A stretch of 64,000 nucleotides of DNA from an uncultured Clostridia bacterium (GCA_947626575.1 CANQSR010000001.1:1-64000); one strand, 5' to 3'; positions 6,227 through 15,216 are shown, counted from the stretch's first letter. Notes: a model not told the origin generated them from the sequence alone. Translations and numbers: made by a program.

Positions 6227-9200
6227 TTACGGGGTTTTCATGAGCGCCTTGACGAGCGCGACCAATTCGCTGATCTTAACTTCGTTCAGATTGTTGACCG
6301 TGTGAGATGTCGGTTTCGACGCTCCTGCATCTTGGTGTTCGAATGTCACAGCACTTGCGAACTGCACATAGGGGTCATCAACGAGGATGCCATGGAAATA
6401 GAGCGTCCAGAGCGGGGTATCGGTGAGCGAAGAGTTGACGTTCGTCACGCGCTTATCCATGTCGAGGATGGAAACAGTCGTATCGACGTTCCCGTCCTCA
6501 TCGGCGAGGAGCATGTACCAGACGCCTTCGAAGTAGCGGTCGAGTTCATGGACGTTGTTTTCCTTATCGGTGTATCTGTATTTTTCGATGACCTCCGACT
6601 GCTCATAGAGCTTATCGGACCCTGCGCCGCTCCAATAGCGGAGATAGAGGGGGACCTCTACGGTGTAGTAATAGGTCTTTTCCGTCTTATCGAAGCGGAC
6701 GTCCGCGCCTTCGGGCAGGGTCTCCTCATAGCCCGTTTGGACGTAATCGAGGTAGACGGTCTCTTCCGTCGGAACGCCCTCTTTCTCGACCGTACGCGTG
6801 AAGTACAGATCGAAGCCGTTGTCGATGATGTCATAGGTGGCCGTGCCGTCGTGGTAGGTGCGGATGATCTTGTCTCCGTCCGCGCTCTCTGTCACGGATG
6901 CGCCTTCGCGAAGTTCTTCCAAATTGCCCGTCGAGTAGTTGAGGATCTGATATTCGTACTTGGGCGTGACGGTGATCTTCTTCTCGTAATAGTAGGGAGT
7001 ATCCCGATCTTTTTCGGTCGCGGGGGCGGTCTTGACATCTTCGCCTTTGTATGCAGAGTCGCTGTTGGAAGCGTCCTCATAATATTGGGGCGTAAGGGTG
7101 GTCGTTGCGCTCGATTTCAAAACGTAATACGTTTCAAATCCCTTATCGGAGGCCGAGAGCTTCCGCTCCACTTCCGTGTCGTCCTCGTTCACCTTGATTT
7201 TATAGGGTTCGGGACGTGCCTTTCCTGCGCCCTCATTCGAGTGATTCTTCGTATAATATTTCAGTAAAACTTGGTATGTGATATCTCCGCCCGTATCTTG
7301 CCCCGTTTCCTCTTTGTAAGTGCCGTCTGTGTCCTTCTTGATCTCCATGAAGGAGAACACCTCATCGGCAAAGACTTCGCCGATGGAGAGATTTTGCATG
7401 TCGTCGGAGAGCGTGTTCACGGTGCTGTTCGCGAGGTGCTTCAAGATCTTATTCCCCGCCACGGCGTCTGCGCCGAGCATGTCGGCAAGGGTGAGCTTAT
7501 CGATGCTCGCCTGCATGGAGCCGATGGGGGAATCGGCGAGCGAGGCGAGAATGCCGTCCGAACCCGTGGTATCTATGACGTCGCCGAGGGTGAGCGAATC
7601 GATCTTCTCCTGCTTGGAGAGGTCGCCGATGCGCCAATCCTTGATGGCCTGCATGAGAAGGGAGGAAGTTCCCTCACCCACAGTGATGACGTTCCCGATT
7701 TTGAGCCGCTCGATGCGGTGCTGGTTTTGTAGGTCGGAGAGCTTCCAATCCTTCATGGCGATGAGCAGGCCGGAACTCTTGGATGCTACGAGCTTGGACG
7801 GGTCGTTTTCGTCGTACACATCCTTGTCATGGATATCGAGGACGTCGCCGAGGGTGAGCGCTTCGATGGTCTCCTGCTTCTTCATGTCGCCGAGCGTCTT
7901 ATTCGCGAGGGCCTGCATGATCTTGGAATCGGAATTGCCGAGGACTTCGGAGAGTTTGAGCGAATCGATCTTTTCGGGCTTTTTGAGGTCGCCGATGGTC
8001 CAGCTGCTCATGGCGCGCATGAGGGCGGAGGACCCCTCCGTGATCTCCATGGCGTCGCCGATCTTCATGTTTTCGAGGATGTTTGCATCCTTTGCGGTGA
8101 GGTCGGCGACCGTCTTCTTGGGGAAGGGCTTGCCCGTCGCGGGGTCGCTGAGCATTTGGATGCCCTTGACCGTTCCGCTCTCTTCGCCTTCGCCGTATTC
8201 ATAGATAAACCTGCCGCCGCCAACATATTGCGATTCGTCCGTCGGGCGGCCTTCCTCATCCAACACGGGTTCGGTGCGGTAGCCGCCGTCCTCATCGAGC
8301 AGGTAGCCGTGCGCATCGACGGGCTTGCCATCCGCATCTATCCGCCTGCCGCCGTCCTCCGAATAAGGCTCCTTGCCTTTTTGCAGTTCGGGGCCGTAGG
8401 CGAGGTAGTGCATGAGTTTATCCGAATCTTTCGTGACGCCCATGAGCGTCTCCACTTCGAGGCCCTCGATGAGCTTGCTCGAATCTTCGGTGAAGGCCTT
8501 CATTTGGGTGGGATATTGGCTGTTATGGCCGTCGAGCATTTCGATCGCGCCGCCGTTGAGCTGCCAATCGACGCCGCGCGAGCCGTATGAAAGGGCATAC
8601 ATCATGCCGTTATCTTCGATTTTCTGCTCGGTCACGTCGATATCGATGCCGAGCATGGTGCCGAGTTCGAGGCTGTTGATGACGGCGTTGGAATGGTTCA
8701 TGAGATCGCCGACGGTGGTGGGGAAGGCGTGGACGTACTCTTCGCCCCCCTCGTCCGCGGGGATCTCGTCGGCGAGTTTTTCCGCGCCGCCGTCCTTGAT
8801 GACGACGATCTTGCCGCCGTCCACATAGTAATCGGCGTCGGAATGCGCATTTTCGCCGCGCTTGCCATAGCAGAGCGCATACATCATGGCGTTGTCTTTG
8901 AGTTTTTGGTCGGTGACGTCTTTATTGAGACCCATGAGGGTGCCGAGGCGCATCGTGGAGATGATGTCGGTGGGGCTGTCCATGAGGTCGCCGATGGTGG
9001 TGGCGGTATGGCCCTCGTTCATGACGAAAGCGTCGCCGTCCACCGTATAATCTTCGCCCTCCTCGCCATAGCACAGGCCGACCATCACGGGGTCGGACGA
9101 GGGCGTGACCTGCAACACTTTGCCGAGTTCGACGGTCTTTAATACGTCGTCCACGAGGAAACTGCCGATGCCCGTGAAGGGCGTGGACTTGAACTGCGTT

Positions 9201-9772
9201 TTGAGGTCGTCGTTGAAGTCGATGCCGAGCGCCGCCACGTTCTCTTCGAGGAGGCCGAGGAGTTTATCCACGGCGGGGGTGTATTTGGCGATATCGTCGA
9301 GGCAATCCACGCCGCCCTGCAAGTCGCCGACGACGGTCGTGACCAGATCGAGGACGGACATATCCGCATATTCGGGGTTGAGCCATTCGGCGGCCTTATC
9401 GCCGAGAAGCCCGCTGAGTTTTGTCTTGGTACCCAGCCATGCGCCCACGCCCACGAGTGCGCCGAGGCAGACGAACATCCCGAAGAGGAAGGCGAGGCAT
9501 ACGGCGAGGATGCCGCGGAACCTGCCGCGCGGGAGATAGTGCGAGCGGGGATAGATGAGACCCTGCGCCACGAGTTCCCGTTCGAGGGCGAGGCGTTCTT
9601 TCTCTTTGACGAATTCTTCGGTCGTCTGGTTGACGCGGACCTTCTTGACGGGGTCGCCCCATTCGTCTACCACGGTCTCCTGCGGCCCCTGCGGAGCCGG
9701 CGCTTTGATGGGATCGCCCCATTCGTCTACCATCTGGTTGGGATCGCTGCCATAATGATATTTTTTAGACAT
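6227..9772 (-). CDS. Large repeat protein with one membrane segment, function unknown
   Basis: 1181 aa; I recognise no named family. The cytosolic N-terminus has a duplicated VDEWGDP motif (residues about 15 and 36), also visible as a DNA duplication near 9650-9740. One hydrophobic segment (ILAVCLAFLFGMFVCLGALVGVGAWLG, about 86-112) anchors the rest outside. Residues about 130-480 carry three copies of a module: TTIGDLMDSP...LGTLMGLNKDVTDQKLKDNAMMYALCYG and relatives. Residues about 560-830 carry shorter units (WTIGDLKKPEKIDSLKLSEVLG, WRIGDLSKQEKIDSLTLGDVID). The last 350 residues are beta-rich with many Tyr/Thr/Glu. GAGG precedes the ATG and a TTGCAT/TATAAT promoter lies at 9815-9843. A surface structural role is a guess. 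Confidence 0.8.
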   Translation of the reverse strand: MSKKYHYGSDPNQMVDEWGDPIKAPAPQGPQETVVDEWGDPVKKVRVNQTTEEFVKEKERLALERELVAQGLIYPRSHYLPRGRFRGILAVCLAFLFGMFVCLGALVGVGAWLGTKTKLSGLLGDKAAEWLNPEYADMSVLDLVTTVVGDLQGGVDCLDDIAKYTPAVDKLLGLLEENVAALGIDFNDDLKTQFKSTPFTGIGSFLVDDVLKTVELGKVLQVTPSSDPVMVGLCYGEEGEDYTVDGDAFVMNEGHTATTIGDLMDSPTDIISTMRLGTLMGLNKDVTDQKLKDNAMMYALCYGKRGENAHSDADYYVDGGKIVVIKDGGAEKLADEIPADEGGEEYVHAFPTTVGDLMNHSNAVINSLELGTMLGIDIDVTEQKIEDNGMMYALSYGSRGVDWQLNGGAIEMLDGHNSQYPTQMKAFTEDSSKLIEGLEVETLMGVTKDSDKLMHYLAYGPELQKGKEPYSEDGGRRIDADGKPVDAHGYLLDEDGGYRTEPVLDEEGRPTDESQYVGGGRFIYEYGEGEESGTVKGIQMLSDPATGKPFPKKTVADLTAKDANILENMKIGDAMEITEGSSALMRAMSSWTIGDLKKPEKIDSLKLSEVLGNSDSKIMQALANKTLGDMKKQETIEALTLGDVLDIHDKDVYDENDPSKLVASKSSGLLIAMKDWKLSDLQNQHRIERLKIGNVITVGEGTSSLLMQAIKDWRIGDLSKQEKIDSLTLGDVIDTTGSDGILASLADSPIGSMQASIDKLTLADMLGADAVAGNKILKHLANSTVNTLSDDMQNLSIGEVFADEVFSFMEIKKDTDGTYKEETGQDTGGDITYQVLLKYYTKNHSNEGAGKARPEPYKIKVNEDDTEVERKLSASDKGFETYYVLKSSATTTLTPQYYEDASNSDSAYKGEDVKTAPATEKDRDTPYYYEKKITVTPKYEYQILNYSTGNLEELREGASVTESADGDKIIRTYHDGTATYDIIDNGFDLYFTRTVEKEGVPTEETVYLDYVQTGYEETLPEGADVRFDKTEKTYYYTVEVPLYLRYWSGAGSDKLYEQSEVIEKYRYTDKENNVHELDRYFEGVWYMLLADEDGNVDTTVSILDMDKRVTNVNSSLTDTPLWTLYFHGILVDDPYVQFASAVTFEHQDAGASKPTSHTVNNLNEVKISELVALVKALMKTP

Positions 9773-9814
9773 AGCCGTACCTCATGCGGATGACAATTTT
9801 TACAGTTTGAATCT

Positions 9815-9843
9815 ATTATAATACATGTCAAAGCAAAATGCAA
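9815..9843 (-). promoter_or_regulatory. Promoter of the 1181-aa repeat protein gene
   Basis: Minus strand TTGCAT (9843-9838), 17-nt spacer, TATAAT (9820-9815). A TTGACA also occurs at 9831-9826 but is only 5 nt from the -10, so it cannot be the partner. Confidence 0.6.
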
Positions 9844-9856
9844 GCAATTTTCGAAA

Positions 9857-11005
9857 TTACTCTTCATCATCTTGGGAGGGAAGTCCTCCCAGGCCGCCGA
9901 AGGCGTCGAGGCGGCGGCCGATGGTCCCCGTTCTCTTCTCGGCGCTGTCCACGGCGTCCTGCGCCTCCTGCAATTTTTTGCGCGTCTTTTCGAGGAGTTC
10001 TGAGAACTTTTGGAAGTCGTGGCGGAACTCTTCGAGCATGCGCCTCAGTTCCCCCGAACGGCGTTCGATGGCGGCGGTGCGGAAGCCCGTTTGGAGGGTG
10101 GAGAGCAGCGCGCCCAAATTGGCGGGGCCGCATACGAGGATGCGGCGGCTGTGCAGGTAGTCGGAGAGGCCGTCCATGCGGGCCACTTCGGCAAACAGCC
10201 CCTCGGAGGGGAGATACATCACGGCAAAATCCGTGGTGACGGGGGGCAGGATGTATTTCTTCGCGATGGAATCGGCCTGCGTCTTGACGGCGCGTTCGAG
10301 GTTCTTTTTGGCTTGGTCGGCGGCGGCGCGGTCGCCCCGTTCGGCGGCGGAAGTCAGCCGTTCGAATTCCTCCACGGGGAATTTGCTGTCGATGGGGAGC
10401 AGAATGGTCGCCCCGTCCCTATCGGGAAGGCGCACGGCAAAGTCCACGAGCGTCGTGCCGAGGGGGTCGAGACGCACGCTGCGCTCGTATTGGTCGGGTG
10501 CGAGCATCTGGGCGAGCAGCGTTTCGAGCTGGGCTTCGCCCCACGTGCCGCGCAGTTTGACGTTGGAGAACACGCGCTTGATATCGGCGACGTTTTGGGA
10601 GAGGCTCTTCATTTCGCCCACGCTCACATACATCTTTTCGAGGCGCTCGGCGATGCGGGCATAGCTCTCGGAGAGCTTGCCGTCGATGGAAGAGGAGAGC
10701 TTGTCGTCGACGGTGCGGCGGATGCGCTCCAAGTTCTGCGCGTTGGCGTCCACGATATACTTGATGTCGTCGGCGAGCGTCTTTTGCATGAAGGCGAGGC
10801 GCGATTCGGTGGCGCGGGAGAGATTTTCAACGCCCCGCGCGGAATAGTCGGCGGCTTTTAAGGCGGCGTCCGTCTTTTCCTCGATGGCCTTTAAGGTCTT
10901 TTCATCGCTTTGCCCCATACCATGTCTGGGTTTGAGGCTCAGAAACACGGTCACGATGAGGGAGAGCGCGGAAAAAATCGCGGCGAGAATTGCAAAGATC
11001 TCCAT
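9857..11005 (-). CDS. rmuC: DNA recombination protein RmuC
   Basis: 382 aa from ATG at 11005, which has AAGGAG just upstream; the open frame continues further but without a start signal. It has an N-terminal membrane segment (IFAILAAIFSALSLIVTVFLSL, residues 3-24), then a long coiled coil (about 40-190). The RmuC nuclease-like core follows, with VKLRGTWGEAQLETLLAQML, LLPIDSKFPVEEFERL, and AVMYLPSEGLFAEV plus VCGPANLGALLSTLQTGFRTAAIE. RmuC limits inversions at short inverted repeats in E. coli and is predicted to be a membrane-tethered nuclease. It stands alone on the minus strand. Confidence 0.93.
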   Translation of the reverse strand: MEIFAILAAIFSALSLIVTVFLSLKPRHGMGQSDEKTLKAIEEKTDAALKAADYSARGVENLSRATESRLAFMQKTLADDIKYIVDANAQNLERIRRTVDDKLSSSIDGKLSESYARIAERLEKMYVSVGEMKSLSQNVADIKRVFSNVKLRGTWGEAQLETLLAQMLAPDQYERSVRLDPLGTTLVDFAVRLPDRDGATILLPIDSKFPVEEFERLTSAAERGDRAAADQAKKNLERAVKTQADSIAKKYILPPVTTDFAVMYLPSEGLFAEVARMDGLSDYLHSRRILVCGPANLGALLSTLQTGFRTAAIERRSGELRRMLEEFRHDFQKFSELLEKTRKKLQEAQDAVDSAEKRTGTIGRRLDAFGGLGGLPSQDDEE

Positions 11006-11029
11006 AAAATTTCTCCTTTTGTTCACGAA

Positions 11030-11465
11030 ATTTGTTTTGCCTTTTTCTCGCTGTCCCCTTGAGGGGAAAGTGTCGCGCCGCTTTTGCGCGACCAAAGGGG
11101 TGTCGTAAGACCGCAAAACAAATTTCCGTGAGTCGATTTTACTTTTGTACTTGAAGTACTTGGCTCCGATTCCCTGTTCCAACGGACAACAAGCAGACAG
11201 GGCTCTGCAAATTGGGTCGCCCACGCCCGAAGTCAATTCGGGCTAAGGCAAGGGATTTATATTCACGAAATTTGTTTGGGCGACCACTCGCCTCCCCCCT
11301 TATACGTGAGGGGGGAGGATGTCCGCATAGCGGACAGGAAGGGGGTGAACCCTTGGCGCCCCTGAGAGGGGAGCTGTCACGAGCTTGCGAGTGCCTGAGG
11401 GGTTTTGAAACCCTTTCCCCCTTCGCTTCGCTCAGGGTACTTTCCCTTTCAGGGACAGCGAGGGG
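11030..11465. repeat. Dispersed repeats between rmuC and cca
   Basis: No gene is seen. It holds a CCCCTTGAGGGGA/GTGTCGCG block (11050-11105) and two or three relics of an AACAAAtttCGTGAA...ATAAATCCC sequence also found at 29580. A 94-bp element lies at 11159-11252 (inverted copy at 23339-23431). Two further CCCCT/GGGG blocks occupy 11300-11465. Confidence 0.7.
11159..11252 (+). repeat. 94-bp dispersed element, copy A
   Basis: From CTTGGCTCCGAT to GGCTAAGGCAAG. The reverse complement of 23339-23431 matches it over its whole length, including AACGGACAACAAGC and CCCACGCCCGAAGT, with scattered differences. It contains the inverted repeat CCCGAA...TTCGGG. Confidence 0.7.
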
Positions 11466-11470
11466 GTTGG

Positions 11471-12817
11471 TCATACATATTGTTTCTTTACGCGCGACGA
11501 AAGCCATGCGGCGTTGTTGCGGGCGCCGTCCGTGAGGCAGTCGTCCATGAGGGAAGCGAGAACGGCCGCGGTCTGTTCGGGCGGCACGCCGAGCGACTGT
11601 ATTTCACGCCCGCCGATCTTCAACTCCTTTTGGGTGAACGGCACGCCTTCATCCCGCATTTTTTGCAGGACATGTTGCCATTTGACCACGCACGGCGCGG
11701 GGGAGAGGTCTCCCTTGCAGGCGGAAAAATCCGCCTGTTTGAGCGCAAGCAGGGCTTCAAGCAAAGGGCCCGCCCCGCGGATCTCGCGGCGCACCTTGTT
11801 CTCGCGCATACGGCAGTCGAAATCCCGCATGTGCGCGCCCACCAAAAATACCGTCTCGCGGATGAGCGCCCGCGGCGCCTTCAAGCGCGATAAGATATCC
11901 TCCGCGATGCGCGCCCCCTCGGCGGGATGGGCAAAGAAGTTGCCGTCCCGCAGCATACAGAAGGGCTTGCCCACGTCGTGCAAAAGGGCCGCCCAGCGGA
12001 TGTGCGGCGGGGCATAGCGGACGCAGCGGAAGGAGTGTTCGAGGACGTCGAAATCATGGAAATCTTTGCGCTGCGGCATGTTTTCCCCAAGGGCAAGTTC
12101 GGGCATGGTATGCCCCAACACCGCCGTATCCCGCAAAATGCACAGGCCGCGGTAGGGCGCTTCGGGGTCGCCGTGTTTGAGGTCGGCGGCAAGGAGAAGG
12201 CGCAGTTCGGCGAAGATGCGTTCGGGCGAGATATCGCGGATGAGCGCGGCGTTGCGCGTTGCCCCCGTAAGGCAGGCTTCGTCGGGCGAAAAACCCGTCT
12301 CGGCCGCAAGCCGCGCAAGCCGCAGAAGGCGCAGGCCGTCCTCTCCGAATACGCGCGCGGGGTCGCGCACCGTGCGCAAGATGCGCGCTTTGATATCGGC
12401 GATGCCGCCGAGCGGGTCGATATACGCGCCCTTGGCGACGTCGTAATAGACGGCGTTCGCGCAGAAATCGCGGCGGCGCGCATCGAGCGAGATATCCTCC
12501 GTAAACTCGATCTCCGCGGGGGTATGCTCGCCGCGCACATATTTATCCGAGCGGAAGCGGGTAAATTCATAGGCATGTGCGCCGTCGTCGAGTTTGACGG
12601 TCCCCGTGTGCCTGTAAACGGCGCGCACCGCGATGCCGCACTTTGCGGCGGCTTCGGCGAGTTCCTCTTCGGGCATGGGGGAGGTGATGTCCCAATCCGT
12701 CTTGTCCGTGAGGGGGACCGAGGCGAGGAAGTCCCTCACGCTTCCGCCCACAAGGTAGAGGGGACGGGGGCAGATCTCGGCCAATTTTCGTAAATTTTGG
12801 GGGATATGGTCCTGCAT
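11471..12817 (-). CDS. cca: CCA tRNA nucleotidyltransferase (HD-domain type)
   Basis: 448 aa from ATG at 12817 (AAGGA 7 nt upstream). It adds or repairs the 3'-CCA end of tRNAs using CTP and ATP. The polymerase-beta head domain holds LVGGSVRDFL and DKTDWDIT (the metal-binding DxD), then RRRDFCANAVYYD and DPLGGIADIKARILRTVRDPARVFGEDGLRLLRLARLAAE, the class II signature. An HD phosphohydrolase domain follows (LEHSFRCV...WAALLHDVGKP...HPAEGARIAEDIL). Poly(A) polymerase of the same fold is an alternative, but a single gene with this HD layout is usually the CCA enzyme in Clostridia. It is transcribed divergently from the diacylglycerol kinase gene from a shared -35 region. Confidence 0.93.
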   Translation of the reverse strand: MQDHIPQNLRKLAEICPRPLYLVGGSVRDFLASVPLTDKTDWDITSPMPEEELAEAAAKCGIAVRAVYRHTGTVKLDDGAHAYEFTRFRSDKYVRGEHTPAEIEFTEDISLDARRRDFCANAVYYDVAKGAYIDPLGGIADIKARILRTVRDPARVFGEDGLRLLRLARLAAETGFSPDEACLTGATRNAALIRDISPERIFAELRLLLAADLKHGDPEAPYRGLCILRDTAVLGHTMPELALGENMPQRKDFHDFDVLEHSFRCVRYAPPHIRWAALLHDVGKPFCMLRDGNFFAHPAEGARIAEDILSRLKAPRALIRETVFLVGAHMRDFDCRMRENKVRREIRGAGPLLEALLALKQADFSACKGDLSPAPCVVKWQHVLQKMRDEGVPFTQKELKIGGREIQSLGVPPEQTAAVLASLMDDCLTDGARNNAAWLSSRVKKQYV

Positions 12818-12848
12818 GCGCGCATCCTTGAAAGTTTTTTTCCAAAAC

Positions 12849-12877
12849 AGTATAGCAGATTGGGAAAAAAATTGCAA
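12849..12877 (-). promoter_or_regulatory. Promoter of cca
   Basis: Minus strand TTGCAA (12877-12872), 17-nt spacer, TATACT (12854-12849). The -35 hexamer is palindromic and also serves the divergent promoter. Confidence 0.75.
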
Positions 12878-12900
12878 TTCCCGCAGAAATATTGTATAAT
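12872..12900 (+). promoter_or_regulatory. Promoter of the diacylglycerol kinase/SpoIIE phosphatase unit
   Basis: Plus strand TTGCAA (12872-12877), 17-nt spacer, TATAAT (12895-12900), 31 nt before the ATG at 12932. It shares its -35 bases with the cca promoter. Confidence 0.75.
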
Positions 12901-12931
12901 AGATGACGAGATTTTTTACTTTGGAGAAACG

Positions 12932-13786
12932 ATGTTACATCTCATCATCAATCCGCATTCCAAAAAGACGATGCGCATGCTCGGTAAGGTGGAGGCGCGC
13001 CTGAAAGCCGAAGGCGCGGCGTATGAACTGCACGCGGAGACGGACAAGGAGGAGATGCGGCGCGTCGTTCATGAGCTTTCCCTCTCGCCCGTGACCCTCG
13101 CCGTCGTGGGCGGCGACGGCACCGTGAACGACGTACTCACTGCCATTGCCGACCCCGCAAACGTGAAACTCGGCATCATTCCGCTCGGCACGGGCAACGA
13201 TTTCGCGGCGGCGGCGAAGATCCCCGCGGGGGTCAAGGCGCTCGATCTCATCTTACATAGCGACCCCAAGCCCACCGATTACCTCGAATGCGGCGGGGGA
13301 ATGCGCAGCATGAACATCGCGGGCCTCGGCATCGACGTGGATATCCTCGAACGCTGTTACCATATGCGCGGCAGCGACAGGGGCAAGTATTTCAGAAGCC
13401 TGCTCATCGCGCTCAGGCGGTATGCGGGGATCGGCGTAACCGTGACGGCATGCGGCGAGACCTTCACCGAGAAGGCCTTCATCGCGGCGGTGTGCAACGG
13501 CAAGCAGTTCGGGGGCGGCATTCCCATCTGCAAGCCCGCCGAGGTGGGGGACGGCAAGCTCGACCTCGTCGTCATCGGCTGCCCCAAGCGGAGCAAGATC
13601 CCCGGATTGCTCATCAAACTGATGCGCGGAAAGATCTTGGAGATCCCCATCGCACGGCATATCCTCTGCGACGCCGCCCGCATCGAGCAGGAGGGGGAAT
13701 ACATCCAGCTGGACGGCGAGATCCGCCCCTCCAAAGTTCTCGACGCCCGCATCGTCCACGACCGACTCTATCTTTATCGGGGCTAA
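12932..13786 (+). CDS. Diacylglycerol kinase family lipid kinase
   Basis: 284 aa from ATG at 12932 (TTGGAG upstream); the frame extends 45 codons further back but through the promoter. MLHLIINPHSKK and VVGGDGTVNDVLTAI form the ATP-binding DAGK catalytic motif, and GIIPLGTGNDFA is the second family signature. The C-terminal half (FIAAVCNGKQFGGGIPICKPAEVGDGKLDLV and YIQLDGEI) is the YegS/DgkB beta-sandwich. These soluble kinases phosphorylate diacylglycerol so it can return to phospholipid synthesis, though the lipid substrate varies. The next gene starts 3 nt after its stop, so the two are co-transcribed. Confidence 0.92.
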   Translation: MLHLIINPHSKKTMRMLGKVEARLKAEGAAYELHAETDKEEMRRVVHELSLSPVTLAVVGGDGTVNDVLTAIADPANVKLGIIPLGTGNDFAAAAKIPAGVKALDLILHSDPKPTDYLECGGGMRSMNIAGLGIDVDILERCYHMRGSDRGKYFRSLLIALRRYAGIGVTVTACGETFTEKAFIAAVCNGKQFGGGIPICKPAEVGDGKLDLVVIGCPKRSKIPGLLIKLMRGKILEIPIARHILCDAARIEQEGEYIQLDGEIRPSKVLDARIVHDRLYLYRG

Positions 13787-13789
13787 ACA

Positions 13790-14848
13790 ATGGCCAATCT
13801 CTATCGGGAGGTGCTTGACAGCATCCCCACGGCGGCGATCGTCGTCGATAAAAATTTCAAAGTGCGCTATATGAACCGCGCGTTCGGAGATTACTTCCAC
13901 ACGGGTAAGCTCAGGGGGACCTTGCGCGACGTGACGGGCTGCGGCGAGACGGAGGGCAAGTGCGGCGAAGGCGTGCGCTGTGCCTACTGCCCCTTGCGCA
14001 ATCTCTTTCAGGAAGTCATCTCGACGGGAAAGACTGCCTTCCGCAAGATCATCGTGGGGAGCGGCGGGGAGGGGCTTGCCCTCAGAATGAAGGTATGCCC
14101 CCTCGAAAACCACTTCCTCGGCGTGGTGGATAACGCCTACGAGACGGAGATCGCGCGGGAAATGTATTCGGCGCAGAGCATCCAGCAGAGGCTTCTTCCC
14201 CCCGCAAGGGGAAGGGGCGGCACGCCGTATTCGCTCACGTATATCCCCTGCCGCGAGATCGGCGGGGACCTCCCCGACGTCTATGAAGTGGGGGGGAGTA
14301 CCATGGGCGTCCTCGCCGACGTCTCCGGCAAGGGCGTTGCGGCGGGTATGCTGTCTGCCTTCGTCAAGGCGGGGTGGGATAGGAGCGAACGCTCTCCCGC
14401 GCGCGCCATCCGCGGGCTGACGGATAAATTTTTGGAGCTGAATTTAGACGAACGCTCATATATCACGGCGGCGGCGGTGCGCATCGACGCGGCGCGGCAT
14501 ATGCTTACGTATTGCTTCGCGGGCCACAACGCCCCCATGCTCTTGAAGAGCGGCGACGGCATCGCGGAGATCGAGGGCAGCACGCCGCCCGTCTCCAATT
14601 GGATCCCCGGCTTTTGCTATGAGGATGCGGAGATGCCGTATGCGGCGGGGGATATCCTCGTACTCATCACCGACGGCGTGACCGAGAGCAAGAGTCCTTT
14701 GGGCGAACAATTCGGGGTGGAGCGCGTGGAGGGGATCCTTGCGCGCGCGGAAAACGCGGAACGCTTCATCGAGCGGCTGAAATCCGCGCTCAAAAACTTT
14801 TGCGGGACGTTCGACGACGACATCTCCGCCATCGCCTTCGATCTGTAA
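13790..14848 (+). CDS. PAS-domain SpoIIE/RsbU-type serine phosphatase
   Basis: 352 aa. Residues about 1-120 form a PAS domain (LDSIPTAAIVVDKNFKVRYMN) carrying a Cys cluster CGETEGKCGEGVRCAYC that could bind metal or sense redox. Residues about 150-352 are a PPM phosphatase of the SpoIIE class: REIGGDLPDVYEV, VLADVSGKGVAAGMLSAF, FAGHNAPML, VLITDGVTES and DDDISAIAF supply the usual metal-binding acidic residues. Such enzymes dephosphorylate anti-sigma-factor antagonists in partner-switch or sporulation pathways. No partner genes lie nearby. It follows a lipid kinase gene with a 3-nt gap and is closed by a strong terminator. Confidence 0.9.
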   Translation: MANLYREVLDSIPTAAIVVDKNFKVRYMNRAFGDYFHTGKLRGTLRDVTGCGETEGKCGEGVRCAYCPLRNLFQEVISTGKTAFRKIIVGSGGEGLALRMKVCPLENHFLGVVDNAYETEIAREMYSAQSIQQRLLPPARGRGGTPYSLTYIPCREIGGDLPDVYEVGGSTMGVLADVSGKGVAAGMLSAFVKAGWDRSERSPARAIRGLTDKFLELNLDERSYITAAAVRIDAARHMLTYCFAGHNAPMLLKSGDGIAEIEGSTPPVSNWIPGFCYEDAEMPYAAGDILVLITDGVTESKSPLGEQFGVERVEGILARAENAERFIERLKSALKNFCGTFDDDISAIAFDL

Positions 14849-14872
14849 CTTCCCGCGGCCGCGGGATAAACA

Positions 14873-14904
14873 AAAAAGCCGCTTCGCAAGGGAAGCGGCT
14901 TTTT
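14873..14904. terminator. Bidirectional terminator
   Basis: AAAAAGCCGCTTC (14873-14885) pairs with its complement (14892-14904) around a 6-nt loop, ending in T5 on plus and, by symmetry, on minus. It serves the phosphatase gene and the small membrane protein gene that converge here. Confidence 0.9.
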
Positions 14905-14914
14905 GATCTGAAAG

Positions 14915-15154
14915 TTATTCTTCGAGGAAGAGCTTGTTGTTGAGCGCGATCCAAACGGCGTCGAGAATGGTGAGGACCCAGAACTCGCCGAAGATGGTGA
15001 TGACGAGCGCCATGATGAGGTTTACCGTGGTGTTCTTCTTCAAGAATGCAGACCATCTCACGAGAAGGTCGATGATCCAGCCGACAAGCGGGATGATGAG
15101 CAGGATGATCTGGAGGATCTTGTCTTGCTTATGGAACCAAGTATCAAAGTTCAT
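14915..15154 (-). CDS. Small membrane protein, paralogue 1
   Basis: 79 aa with AAGGAG and a TTGACA/TAGAAT promoter. Two or three hydrophobic segments are visible (ILQIILLIIPLVGWIIDLLV, residues 13-32, and LIMALVITIFGEFWVLTILDAVWIAL, 46-71), separated by the motif RWSAFLK. The neighbour at 15317-15547 has the same plan and the same RWSAFLK. I do not recognise the family; compact size and hydrophobicity suggest an integral inner-membrane peptide. Each copy has its own promoter and terminator, so they are separate transcription units. Confidence 0.8.
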   Translation of the reverse strand: MNFDTWFHKQDKILQIILLIIPLVGWIIDLLVRWSAFLKKNTTVNLIMALVITIFGEFWVLTILDAVWIALNNKLFLEE

Positions 15155-15187
15155 AGTTTTTTATCTCCTTATATAAACTTTGCTTTT

Positions 15188-15216
15188 ATTCTACACACTT
15201 CGCCGTGTATTGTCAA
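15188..15216 (-). promoter_or_regulatory. Promoter of small membrane protein 1
   Basis: Minus strand TTGACA (15216-15211), 17-nt spacer, TAGAAT (15193-15188). Confidence 0.8.
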
